43,075 nucleotides of DNA. Origin: Bacteroidota bacterium (GTDB lineage Bacteria; Bacteroidota; Bacteroidia; Flavobacteriales; Weeksellaceae). The notes beneath the pieces are model-generated. The model worked only from the letters and a program-made list of their open reading frames with translations, was not told the DNA's origin and did no database searches. Positions 9,143 to 17,217 of this stretch are shown here, in pieces. The DNA is taken from positions 1-43,075 of the forward strand of contig JAFAGO010000026.1 in the NCBI GenBank assembly GCA_023422635.1, read 5' to 3'. How positions within the stretch are numbered: position 1 is the stretch's first letter; the number at the start of each line of letters is the position of its first letter. Made by a program: the position numbers and the translations under genes.

Positions 9143-9173
9143 TTGGTGTTGTTAATATTTTTTAACATATTTG
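9143..9173 (+). promoter_or_regulatory. Promoter of the susC-susD pair
   Basis: TTG at 9143-9145 is followed after 20 bases by CATATTTG (9166-9173), one mismatch from TAnnTTTG. The predicted transcript start near 9177-9180 places the susC ATG at 9201 about 20 bases downstream. It also rules out a TTG start inside this element. Confidence 0.6.
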
Positions 9174-9200
9174 CCTCTTAGAATATTAAATTATGTTAAT

Positions 9201-12050
9201 ATGGATGTAAAACTACGAGTGCTTTCCGTTGGTGTTCTCTTCTTTACTGGAGGAATGTTAATGGCACAAAAAAGAGGCGATAGCGCCACAAAAACTAGAG
9301 ATATCGAGGAGGTGGTTGTTCTCGGTACTTATGGGATTAAAGAATCTCAGGAACAGAAAGTGGGTTCCTATTCCTTGATTACCTCCGAAGCATTGGAAAA
9401 GCCCAACGCATTGTCAATTGATATGGCTCTTGCAGGACAAGCTGCAGGAACTGTAATTAATGCCAATAGTGGTCAGCCAGGTTCGAATGCGAAAGTAATC
9501 ATTAGAGGGATCAGCAGTTTAACCGGAGATAATCAACCACTCTACATTATTGATGGTGTTCCTGTTTTGGTTGGTGATAATGCTGGGATTGCAACAACAT
9601 CGAATGCATTAGCAATGATCGATCCTGCGGACATCGATACCGTAGAAATTCTAAAGGATGGAGCCACAACTTCCATCTATGGTTCAAGAGGAGCTGCAGG
9701 AGTTATCGTGATTAAAACCAAATCGGGTAGAGGTGGCCGAGGCAAACTCAGCTTTGCAGCAGAGTACGGACTTGGTACGCCGAGTTTTGAAAAATTTGAT
9801 TTTTTAAATGCAGAACAACAAGTAAGCACGTTAATTAACGGTTATATCGGTAGGGGCTCAACACCAGCAAGCGCGGCAAGTACAGTAGAATCTTTGTTGC
9901 ATTGGGACGGTGTTACAAATACTGACTGGGAGTCTGCAACCAGAAGAGGTGCTGCAGGGATTTCAAAGTATAATATGAATTATTCTTTTGGAAACGACAA
10001 AATCAAAGGATATGCCTCAATCGGAAATACCGAACAAGAAGGGATAACCCGTGATGCCAGCTATAAAAGAGCCAACGCAATGGTTAAAATCAATGCAAAA
10101 GTTAATGATAAAATTAACATTGCAGTTTCCAATGTTGTGGCAAGAGCTACTCAGTTTGGTCCTCTTGATTACGGGTATTTTGCAAACCCAATTTTGAGTT
10201 CAAGATTTACTTCTCCAACCAATGCTATTTATAATGCGGATGGATCGTATAATTTGGATATGTATACGGCTACAGGAAATAATTTTAACCCTGTGGCGAT
10301 TCAAGATATCAATCAAAGAAAATCGGTGTTTACCAAAATTATCTCTTCTGCGGGATTGGATTATAATATTATTGATGCGTTGCGTTTTTCTACCAACTTA
10401 GGTTTGGATTACAATAGCTACGACGAAAATGAATATCGAAACCCAGATTTTGGAGATGGCTACGATGTAGATCCTTCTTTGGCGGGTCTTGCAATTCAAA
10501 GTAATTTTACATATACCACAGTTAACTGGTCGAATTTTCTTCACTACGATTTCGATATTAACGATGATCACCACATCAGTGCATCTGTTGGTTCCGAGGC
10601 TACAATTAAAAAAAGCAAATATCCGTATATGGCAAGCCAAGGGTTTAACTCCGGGCATTATGAGCAGAATAATGTATCGTGGGGAACCACACCATTGGTT
10701 ACAGATTCCTATACAACAAGTTCTCATTTAATTGGTTATATAGGAAGATTGTCTTATGGCTATAAGCAAATCTTCAACATTATGGGGTCATTTAGAAGAG
10801 ATGGTTATTCACACTTTGGGGACAATAGTAAATACGGAAACTTCTGGGCAGGTGGTTTCAACATTAATTTGGATAAAATTGGTAACATAGCAAATACCTT
10901 CAGTGAGTTGAAACTTCGTGGAAGTTATGGGGAAGTGGGAAATACCGGAGGTATTGATTATAGAACCAAACCTACTTTGTCTCAAGTAACCTATATGAAT
11001 GAATCTGGTTTTGTGATCAATAATCCAGGAAATCCAGATTTGCATTGGGAAGTTGCAAAAAAAACCAACGTGGGAATCGATGTATCAATTATGGATAATC
11101 GATTAAGAGCTTCATTTGATTATTACTATCACTTAATTGATGAGCAATTGTCTACTTCCATGCCGAACACTCCTTCTACGGGATTCGCTGAACTTACAGG
11201 GAATGTCTTGAAATCAAACTCTAGAGGTTTTGAAGGTACCATCGTGTATGAGGCTGTTAAAAATGAAAATTTTTCTTGGACTTTAAACGGAAACTATTCC
11301 TATACCAGATCTAAAGTTCTTGGTTTAACCGGAGATTATTTAGCGGAAACGTATTTCAAAAGATTTGCAGTAGGACACGATCCAACGGAATGGTTCTTAG
11401 CACACTACGCTGGTGTTGATTCTTCAAATGGAGATGCCCTTTGGTATACCGATGCTACCCATTCGCAAACCAGTAATGGCGATGGTTCAAGTGCAACAAT
11501 CTTAAGCGATTTTACGGGTAAAAAAGCACTTCCAACCCATACCGCAAGTTTAACCAATTCAATGACGTTCGGTAAATTTACCTTCTCATTCTTGGCGACC
11601 TATGCAGGAGATTTCTCCGTTTACGATCTTTGGGGAAGATATTACGATGCAGATGGACAAGATGTCTTGATTAATCAAGTTACCGATGTTTTAAATGCGT
11701 GGACTCCAGAAAATCCTAATGCTACAAGACCACAGTACAGACCAGGAAATACCGTAACAAAATATCATTCTACCAGATATTTGTATAAAGGTGATTATAT
11801 TAAATTGAAAAGTGCAGAATTAGGTTTCAGACTTAAGAAAGATGATCTTAAAATAAAAGACATCAGTAGTGTCTATTTGTACGTAAGAGGTGTTAACTTG
11901 TTTACGTATGCTTTTGATAAAAACCTTCGTTTTGATCCAGAAGCGAATAGCAACCAGCCAGGAATTAGCACTATCGGAGGAATGGGAATCTACGATCAAA
12001 CGCAGCCATTGCTAAGACAAGTTATGTTTGGAGCGATAATAGATTTCTAA
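9201..12050 (+). CDS. SusC/RagA-family TonB-linked outer membrane receptor
   Basis: This is a 949-residue TonB-dependent transporter that imports an unidentified substrate through the outer membrane together with the SusD-like lipoprotein that follows. It has a signal peptide ending near MAQ (21-23), a TonB box (DIEEVVVLG, about 34-42), a plug domain with the family signature around RGISSL...PLYIIDGVPV, and a large beta-barrel. The carboxypeptidase-regulatory-like domain usual at the N-terminus of SusC proteins is absent. I chose ATG 9201 because an earlier in-frame TTG lies in the promoter. No glycoside hydrolase, sulfatase or peptidase accompanies the pair, so the substrate cannot be inferred. 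Confidence 0.93.
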   Translation: MDVKLRVLSVGVLFFTGGMLMAQKRGDSATKTRDIEEVVVLGTYGIKESQEQKVGSYSLITSEALEKPNALSIDMALAGQAAGTVINANSGQPGSNAKVIIRGISSLTGDNQPLYIIDGVPVLVGDNAGIATTSNALAMIDPADIDTVEILKDGATTSIYGSRGAAGVIVIKTKSGRGGRGKLSFAAEYGLGTPSFEKFDFLNAEQQVSTLINGYIGRGSTPASAASTVESLLHWDGVTNTDWESATRRGAAGISKYNMNYSFGNDKIKGYASIGNTEQEGITRDASYKRANAMVKINAKVNDKINIAVSNVVARATQFGPLDYGYFANPILSSRFTSPTNAIYNADGSYNLDMYTATGNNFNPVAIQDINQRKSVFTKIISSAGLDYNIIDALRFSTNLGLDYNSYDENEYRNPDFGDGYDVDPSLAGLAIQSNFTYTTVNWSNFLHYDFDINDDHHISASVGSEATIKKSKYPYMASQGFNSGHYEQNNVSWGTTPLVTDSYTTSSHLIGYIGRLSYGYKQIFNIMGSFRRDGYSHFGDNSKYGNFWAGGFNINLDKIGNIANTFSELKLRGSYGEVGNTGGIDYRTKPTLSQVTYMNESGFVINNPGNPDLHWEVAKKTNVGIDVSIMDNRLRASFDYYYHLIDEQLSTSMPNTPSTGFAELTGNVLKSNSRGFEGTIVYEAVKNENFSWTLNGNYSYTRSKVLGLTGDYLAETYFKRFAVGHDPTEWFLAHYAGVDSSNGDALWYTDATHSQTSNGDGSSATILSDFTGKKALPTHTASLTNSMTFGKFTFSFLATYAGDFSVYDLWGRYYDADGQDVLINQVTDVLNAWTPENPNATRPQYRPGNTVTKYHSTRYLYKGDYIKLKSAELGFRLKKDDLKIKDISSVYLYVRGVNLFTYAFDKNLRFDPEANSNQPGISTIGGMGIYDQTQPLLRQVMFGAIIDF

Positions 12051-12067
12051 ATTTTAAAACTTAAAAC

Positions 12068-13513
12068 ATGAAAAAATACTTTAAAATATTCACAGTTTGT
12101 ACCATCGGAGCCCTTGCGTTCAATTCTTGTTCAGATAGCTGGCTGGGAGAAAATTATTCGGATTCCGTGCTTACAACGATTGATGATAATACAATTAAAA
12201 CCAAAAGCGACTTAGTTCAAAATATTAAAGGACTTTACTCCCGCGTTGCAAGCAGTTCAGGCTTCGGTGGTGAATACTTAACCTACCAAGAACTTACTGC
12301 AGATATCGGTTTTGTAGGGGTTGCCAATTCTGGTTATTATGTGGGAACCAATGGTGGTACGCATATTAATGTTGAAGGTGCTGGATCAGGACTTTGGTCT
12401 GCGTTTTATAACACCATTGCGAATTGTAACTTTGTTTTATCCTATGAAGGTAAAGTTCCTGAAGATGAAGAAGCTACCATTTCAGCCAAAAAACTTTTTG
12501 CGCACGCGAAAACCATTCGGGCTTACAACTATATGGCATTGTTAAACCTTTTCTCTCCAAATTATGGAGAAGGAGATCAATCTTTAGGAGTTCCTTATCT
12601 TACCTCTTTCGATGTTGAACAAAAACTTCCTCGGGAAACCGTACCCTATGTGGTTGATCAAATCATAGTAGATTTAAACGAAGCTTTAGCGTCAATGAGT
12701 GACTCTTCCGATACCACACCAACGGAATTTAACGATAGAAGAAATTCATTTAATGAAGGTGCTGTTAAATTATTGCTTGCCAGAATTTATCTTTATAAAA
12801 AGGATTATGATAAAGCAGCAACTTATGCGCAAGAAGTAGTCGACGATTCTTCTTCAACATTCGTTTCGTCAACCGAGCTTACTACTTATTTCCGTATTCC
12901 TGGAGAATTGCATAAAGAAACATTATTTCAAATTGAATACAATACGTTGTCGCTTCATTCCATCAGAGATTATTGGGGGGCATTGGGTGCTTACAAGCAA
13001 AACTGGATGAGTAGAAACTTCTGGGATCTTTTCCCAACAACGGATCGACGAAAAACCTCTTGGTACCCAGTAAATGCATCGGTGAACAATCTTGCGGACG
13101 ATCCGAAACCGGTAGATGTAAGAAAATACATTTCTGCGGATCGTGATTTGGTACAGTTAAGAAAATCAGAATCAATTTTTATCTTGGCTGAAGCACAATA
13201 CCACTCCAATCCAGCGCAGGCGCTATCTACTCTTAAAAACTGGATCGTTGATTACCGCGATACAGCGTATAATCCAACAGCAACTGGTTCTGGAGTTTTG
13301 GATGAAATTTTACGTCAAAAAGGATTTGAGTTTTTCCTAGAAGGTACGCGATTCTCAGACCTGAAACGGAATAACAAAGATATTGTTAAATACCAAACCA
13401 TGAACGGAGCGCCTTTAACCACAATTCCTGTGGGCGACAGAAGGTTCATTTGGCCAATTCCGCTAAGCGAAATTCAAACGAATCCAAATATAGCGCAAGC
13501 TCCCGGATATTAA
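12068..13513 (+). CDS. SusD/RagB-family nutrient-binding outer membrane lipoprotein
   Basis: This is the surface lipoprotein partner of the preceding SusC, predicted to bind substrate and act as the lid of the transporter. The 481-residue protein begins with a lipoprotein signal ending at C21 (FNSC, followed by SDSW, typical for Bacteroidota). TPR-like helices follow (AHAKTIRAYNYMALL and LLLARIYLYKKDYDKA). The C-terminal SusD signature includes E-x-x-x-FFLEGTRFSDLKR and IWPIPLSEIQTNPNI. It starts 17 bases after susC and ends before a terminator at 13536. Confidence 0.94.
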   Translation: MKKYFKIFTVCTIGALAFNSCSDSWLGENYSDSVLTTIDDNTIKTKSDLVQNIKGLYSRVASSSGFGGEYLTYQELTADIGFVGVANSGYYVGTNGGTHINVEGAGSGLWSAFYNTIANCNFVLSYEGKVPEDEEATISAKKLFAHAKTIRAYNYMALLNLFSPNYGEGDQSLGVPYLTSFDVEQKLPRETVPYVVDQIIVDLNEALASMSDSSDTTPTEFNDRRNSFNEGAVKLLLARIYLYKKDYDKAATYAQEVVDDSSSTFVSSTELTTYFRIPGELHKETLFQIEYNTLSLHSIRDYWGALGAYKQNWMSRNFWDLFPTTDRRKTSWYPVNASVNNLADDPKPVDVRKYISADRDLVQLRKSESIFILAEAQYHSNPAQALSTLKNWIVDYRDTAYNPTATGSGVLDEILRQKGFEFFLEGTRFSDLKRNNKDIVKYQTMNGAPLTTIPVGDRRFIWPIPLSEIQTNPNIAQAPGY

Positions 13514-13535
13514 ACTTTTAATTTGCAACTTTATC

Positions 13536-13566
13536 AAAAACCGCTCTTAGGAGTGGTTTTTGTTTT
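13536..13566 (+). terminator. Rho-independent terminator after susD
   Basis: AAAAACCGCTC (13536-13546) pairs with GAGTGGTTTTT (13551-13561) across a TTAG loop, with one G-U pair. More T residues follow. Confidence 0.85.
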
Positions 13567-13611
13567 TTGCATCAAATTGCAATCTCCAACGTGCGATTCT
13601 TTTCTATTTCT

Positions 13612-13619
13612 TACATTTG
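13612..13619 (+). promoter_or_regulatory. -7 element upstream of the porin gene
   Basis: TACATTTG matches TAnnTTTG fully and lies 18 bases before the porin ATG at 13638, after the susD terminator. No TTG is found at the usual spacing. Confidence 0.5.
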
Positions 13620-13637
13620 CATCAACAAAACATTTGA

Positions 13638-15581
13638 ATGAAATATTGCCTTTTCGCATTCCTCTTACTTTTTGTAGGGTTAAAAGCGCAGATTATTACG
13701 GATACTCAAGATTCGGTAAAGGTGGTCACTGAAAAAGCCGATACTCTGGTTGTTGATTCTGGAGTAAAAGATTCGTTGAGAATTTTTAAACCTACGATTG
13801 AAGATTATAAAGTGTACACCCAGTTTTCGGAAAAGAAACCTTTTGATACTACTTTTTCTATTCAACAGTATTACCAATTTACGCAGTACAATAATGAAGA
13901 TAATTTTGGTAAAATTCAGTTTGCGAATATCGGTGCAGGATTTCAAAACTTAGTGTACGAAAATAATGCTGAGCAAAATTTTGAAGTTCTTCCAACAAAT
14001 AAATCGTACGGAATCATCAGTGCAGATCAAGTTCGATATTACGATGTTAAAACACCAACTGCCACTTTTTTCTATCATAATGCAATGAGTAATGGTGCTG
14101 CGCTAAAATCAACCTATACTCAAAATATTGGCAAAAATATTAATATTGCTTTGGAATATATGGGGCTTCGCTCGCAAGGATTTTACGATCGATCTTTAAC
14201 GGCGAACAACACCACCATTTTCTCTGCCAATTATAAAAGTAAAAATGGTAAATATGAAGCGTTTGCGCACTTTCTTCATCAAAATGTAAATGCGGAAGAA
14301 TATGGCGGGATTGCAGATTTATCGGTATTCTTAAGCAACGAAAGCGAGTTTAAAAATCGGGAAAATTTGGATGTGAATTTAGACTATTCGGATTCTCGAT
14401 TTTCCTACCGACGCTACTATTTTAGTAATACTTTTAGACCTTTTAGTTCCGAAAAATTTCCGTTTAAAATTCGACACACCATTTATCACCAAGGGAATAA
14501 ATACTATTATAATCAATCCGCTCTTGAACCTTATTATTACGATGAAAGCTCGGAGATTGTTACAGGAATGCCTTTAAATGCGAAGAAGTATTCTAAAAAT
14601 CTAAGCAATACCGTTAGTTTACTTTGGGATCATGAGAATTTTAAATTGGAAGCGGGCGTTCGACATCAAAATATTCAGTTGGGAACCAACAATGTTCAAT
14701 TAAGGACCAATCCGTACGACCCGGTTACCTATAAAGAAAATCGCTTCGGTGCTTTAGGGAAGATTAATATTCGCTTATGGAACAAATTCGATTTGGAATC
14801 GTTTGCAGAATTTTCGAATGGTAATGAGTTTGGGAACTTCTTAAAATGGACGAACCATGCGTCTTTTCAACCAATTCAAGGGTATAAAGCAGAAGCATTT
14901 TTGAATTTCCAATCGGCAGCGCCTTCGTTTAATTATTTATTAAACAATTCGCCGTACATCAAATACAATTATCGATTTTCCGACTTTGAAAATCAAAATG
15001 TTTTGGAAGCAGGAGGAAAAATTAATTTAAAGTTTTTCGATTCCTCCGTTTTTGCAAAATATTATAAAATCGATCGATTTACCTATTTTAATTCCGATGC
15101 AATGCCTGCGCAAAGCAATTCTACTGTGAATATTTCGCAAATTGGTGGAGAGGCAACATTGCATTACCGAAAGTTTCATTTAAACACTAAACTTTTATTT
15201 CAAAGTACATTGTCGAACAAAGATCTTTTTCCTGCGCCCAACTTTATCGGCAGGTTGAATCTTTATTGGCAATCTAAAGCGTTTAAAAAAGCGGCCGAAT
15301 TGCAAGCGGGAATTAAAACGTATTATTTCTCGAAATTTTCTTCCAGAAATTATTCGCCAATTTTAAATGAATTTATTTTACCCGATGCAACTTCGTACTC
15401 TATCGGCGGACAACCCATTGCGGACGTATATATTAATATGAAGGTGAAGCGGATGTTTTTCTTTATTGAAGGGCAACACCTCAATAATAGCTTTATGAAG
15501 AACGAATCGTACACCGCACCCTATTATCCAATCTACGATTTCCGAGTAAATATTGGAATTGTTTGGTACATGTTCCATTAA
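13638..15581 (+). CDS. Putative outer membrane porin (Bacteroidota Porin_10-like)
   Basis: This is a 647-residue predicted beta-barrel outer membrane protein. A signal peptide (residues 1-18, ending LKAQ) precedes a short Asp/Val-rich segment. The rest is rich in alternating aromatic and polar residues typical of transmembrane strands, for example the repeated YYNQS, FYDRS and RYYFSN-type stretches. Its length and composition fit the Bacteroidota 'putative porin' family (recalled as PF14121). The substrate is unknown. Its stop codon lies only 10 bases before the bshC start, so the two are probably co-transcribed. Confidence 0.8.
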   Translation: MKYCLFAFLLLFVGLKAQIITDTQDSVKVVTEKADTLVVDSGVKDSLRIFKPTIEDYKVYTQFSEKKPFDTTFSIQQYYQFTQYNNEDNFGKIQFANIGAGFQNLVYENNAEQNFEVLPTNKSYGIISADQVRYYDVKTPTATFFYHNAMSNGAALKSTYTQNIGKNINIALEYMGLRSQGFYDRSLTANNTTIFSANYKSKNGKYEAFAHFLHQNVNAEEYGGIADLSVFLSNESEFKNRENLDVNLDYSDSRFSYRRYYFSNTFRPFSSEKFPFKIRHTIYHQGNKYYYNQSALEPYYYDESSEIVTGMPLNAKKYSKNLSNTVSLLWDHENFKLEAGVRHQNIQLGTNNVQLRTNPYDPVTYKENRFGALGKINIRLWNKFDLESFAEFSNGNEFGNFLKWTNHASFQPIQGYKAEAFLNFQSAAPSFNYLLNNSPYIKYNYRFSDFENQNVLEAGGKINLKFFDSSVFAKYYKIDRFTYFNSDAMPAQSNSTVNISQIGGEATLHYRKFHLNTKLLFQSTLSNKDLFPAPNFIGRLNLYWQSKAFKKAAELQAGIKTYYFSKFSSRNYSPILNEFILPDATSYSIGGQPIADVYINMKVKRMFFFIEGQHLNNSFMKNESYTAPYYPIYDFRVNIGIVWYMFH

Positions 15582-15591
15582 AAAAATAGCT

Positions 15592-17178
15592 TTGAAAGCA
15601 TTACAACATCTTCCGTTTCAGCAAATTGCAAGTATTCCACAACTCATAAAAGATTTTTTAGAGGGGAAAATTTCTGCTGGTTCATCATTCCGTTTTTCTG
15701 ATGTTTCTATTCAAGAAAAAGTTCAAGAGAAAAAAAGCCATTTTTCTAAAGAGAAAAGACAAGTGCTTGCGGAGCTTTTAACTCGTCAGCATTCGCAACT
15801 TCAGTTATCAGAAAAGCAAATCGAGAATCTAAAAAAGATCTCAAACGATACTACTTTTACCATTACCACAGGTCATCAATTAAATCTTTTTACGGGTCCT
15901 GTTTTCTTTATTTATAAGATTCTTCAAACCATCAAACTTGCGGAAGATTGTAAAAAAATCGCTCCAAATAATCATTTTGTTCCGGTATTTTGGATGGCAA
16001 CAGAAGATCATGATTTTGAAGAAATCAACCATTTTCGAACCGTTGAAAAACACTATGAGATTTCTGGAAAAAGTGGTGGAGCAGTCGGAAGGATAAGAAT
16101 TGAGGATTTGAATTTTATCGATGAATTTGAAAATGAGTTTAAAGATTCCGTTTTCGGAACAACGTTAATTTTGTTGATGAAAAATGCCTATCAGAAAGGA
16201 AAAACGCTTTCTGAAGCAACGCGAATGCTCGTTCATGAAATTTTTGCTGAATATGGACTTTTAATTTTGGATGGTGATGAAACTTCTTTGAAAGCTGAAG
16301 TTAAAGATATCTTCGCATCCGAATTACAACATAATGCACTTTTCGAAAACACGAAAAATCAAGTTGAGACCTTGAAAGCAGAATATGGAAAAGTTCAAGT
16401 TAATCCACGGGAAATTAATCTTTTTTATCTTTCAGAAACCCGAAATCGAATTGAAAAAATTGGCGAGCGATTCCATGTTGTCGATACCAACTTTTCGTTC
16501 AGTCAAGATGAAATTTTAAAAGAGCTGGATCAAAATCCGGATCGATTTAGTCCGAATGCAGTAATGCGCCCGATTTTTCAAGAAAGCATTTTGCCCAATA
16601 TCGTTTACATTGGTGGAAATGCAGAGGTAATGTATTGGCTGGAATTGGTAGATTATTTCAAGCATTTATCGCTTCCTTTTCCAATTCTTGTTCCAAGAAA
16701 TTCGATGCTTTTTATTTCAGAAAAAAATCTGAAAAAGATGCATCAGTTGGAGTTAAATGTTCACGACTTTTTTACCAATTTTGCTCAACTTACTAAAGAT
16801 TTCGTTTTAAATAATCATTCCATTACTGAATTGCTCAATCAGCAAGAAATCGTTTTGAAAGATCAATTTCAAACGCTCAAAATAAAAGCTGAAGAAACCG
16901 AGAAAACGTTTTACAATTTGGTAGAAGCTGAAGAAAAGCGACAATTGAAATCGTTTGATAAAATGAAGAAAAGACTTCTTCGTGCTGAAAAATTGAAAAA
17001 TAGCGAAAAATTGGAGCGTATGGAACAGTTGTTTCGCGATGTTCACCCTTTTGGAAACTGGCAAGAGCGCGTATTGAACTTTAGTGTTTTTTACGCAGAA
17101 GACGGGGAAGATTGGCTTCATAATTGTTACTCCGAAATGAACGCTTCAAAATCAGAAATGATTATCTTTTCGTTTTAA
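15592..17178 (+). CDS. bshC: Bacillithiol biosynthesis cysteine-adding enzyme BshC
   Basis: BshC is thought to add cysteine to glucosaminyl-malate in the last step of bacillithiol synthesis, giving the low-molecular-weight thiol used by many Bacteroidota and Firmicutes. From the TTG at 15592 the protein is 528 residues and begins MKALQHLPFQQI, followed by PQLIKDFL, the normal family N-terminus. The motifs TGHQLNLFTGP and FWMATEDHDFEEI near residues 90-145 match the conserved Rossmann-like core. A charged coiled coil lies near residues 425-490. BshA and BshB are not in the window. A TTG 39 bases earlier overlaps the porin gene and is less likely. Confidence 0.93.
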   Translation: MKALQHLPFQQIASIPQLIKDFLEGKISAGSSFRFSDVSIQEKVQEKKSHFSKEKRQVLAELLTRQHSQLQLSEKQIENLKKISNDTTFTITTGHQLNLFTGPVFFIYKILQTIKLAEDCKKIAPNNHFVPVFWMATEDHDFEEINHFRTVEKHYEISGKSGGAVGRIRIEDLNFIDEFENEFKDSVFGTTLILLMKNAYQKGKTLSEATRMLVHEIFAEYGLLILDGDETSLKAEVKDIFASELQHNALFENTKNQVETLKAEYGKVQVNPREINLFYLSETRNRIEKIGERFHVVDTNFSFSQDEILKELDQNPDRFSPNAVMRPIFQESILPNIVYIGGNAEVMYWLELVDYFKHLSLPFPILVPRNSMLFISEKNLKKMHQLELNVHDFFTNFAQLTKDFVLNNHSITELLNQQEIVLKDQFQTLKIKAEETEKTFYNLVEAEEKRQLKSFDKMKKRLLRAEKLKNSEKLERMEQLFRDVHPFGNWQERVLNFSVFYAEDGEDWLHNCYSEMNASKSEMIIFSF

Positions 17179-17190
17179 TTTTTAAAGCTG

Positions 17191-17198
17191 TATTTTTG
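17191..17198 (+). promoter_or_regulatory. -7 element upstream of the LysM protein gene
   Basis: TATTTTTG matches TAnnTTTG, 19 bases before the ATG at 17218 and just after the bshC stop codon. It suggests a separate transcript start for the LysM gene. Confidence 0.5.
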
Positions 17199-17217
17199 CA
17201 ATTAATAAGGTTTTAAT

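Noticed and set aside
9171..9200. TTG start for the SusC gene ten codons upstream
   Set aside because: It lies in the TATTTG of the predicted -7 element and would put ten residues ahead of a normal signal peptide.
13523..13732. Plus-strand small open frame between susD and the porin gene
   Set aside because: It runs across the susD terminator and overlaps the porin start in another frame, with no similarity to a known protein.
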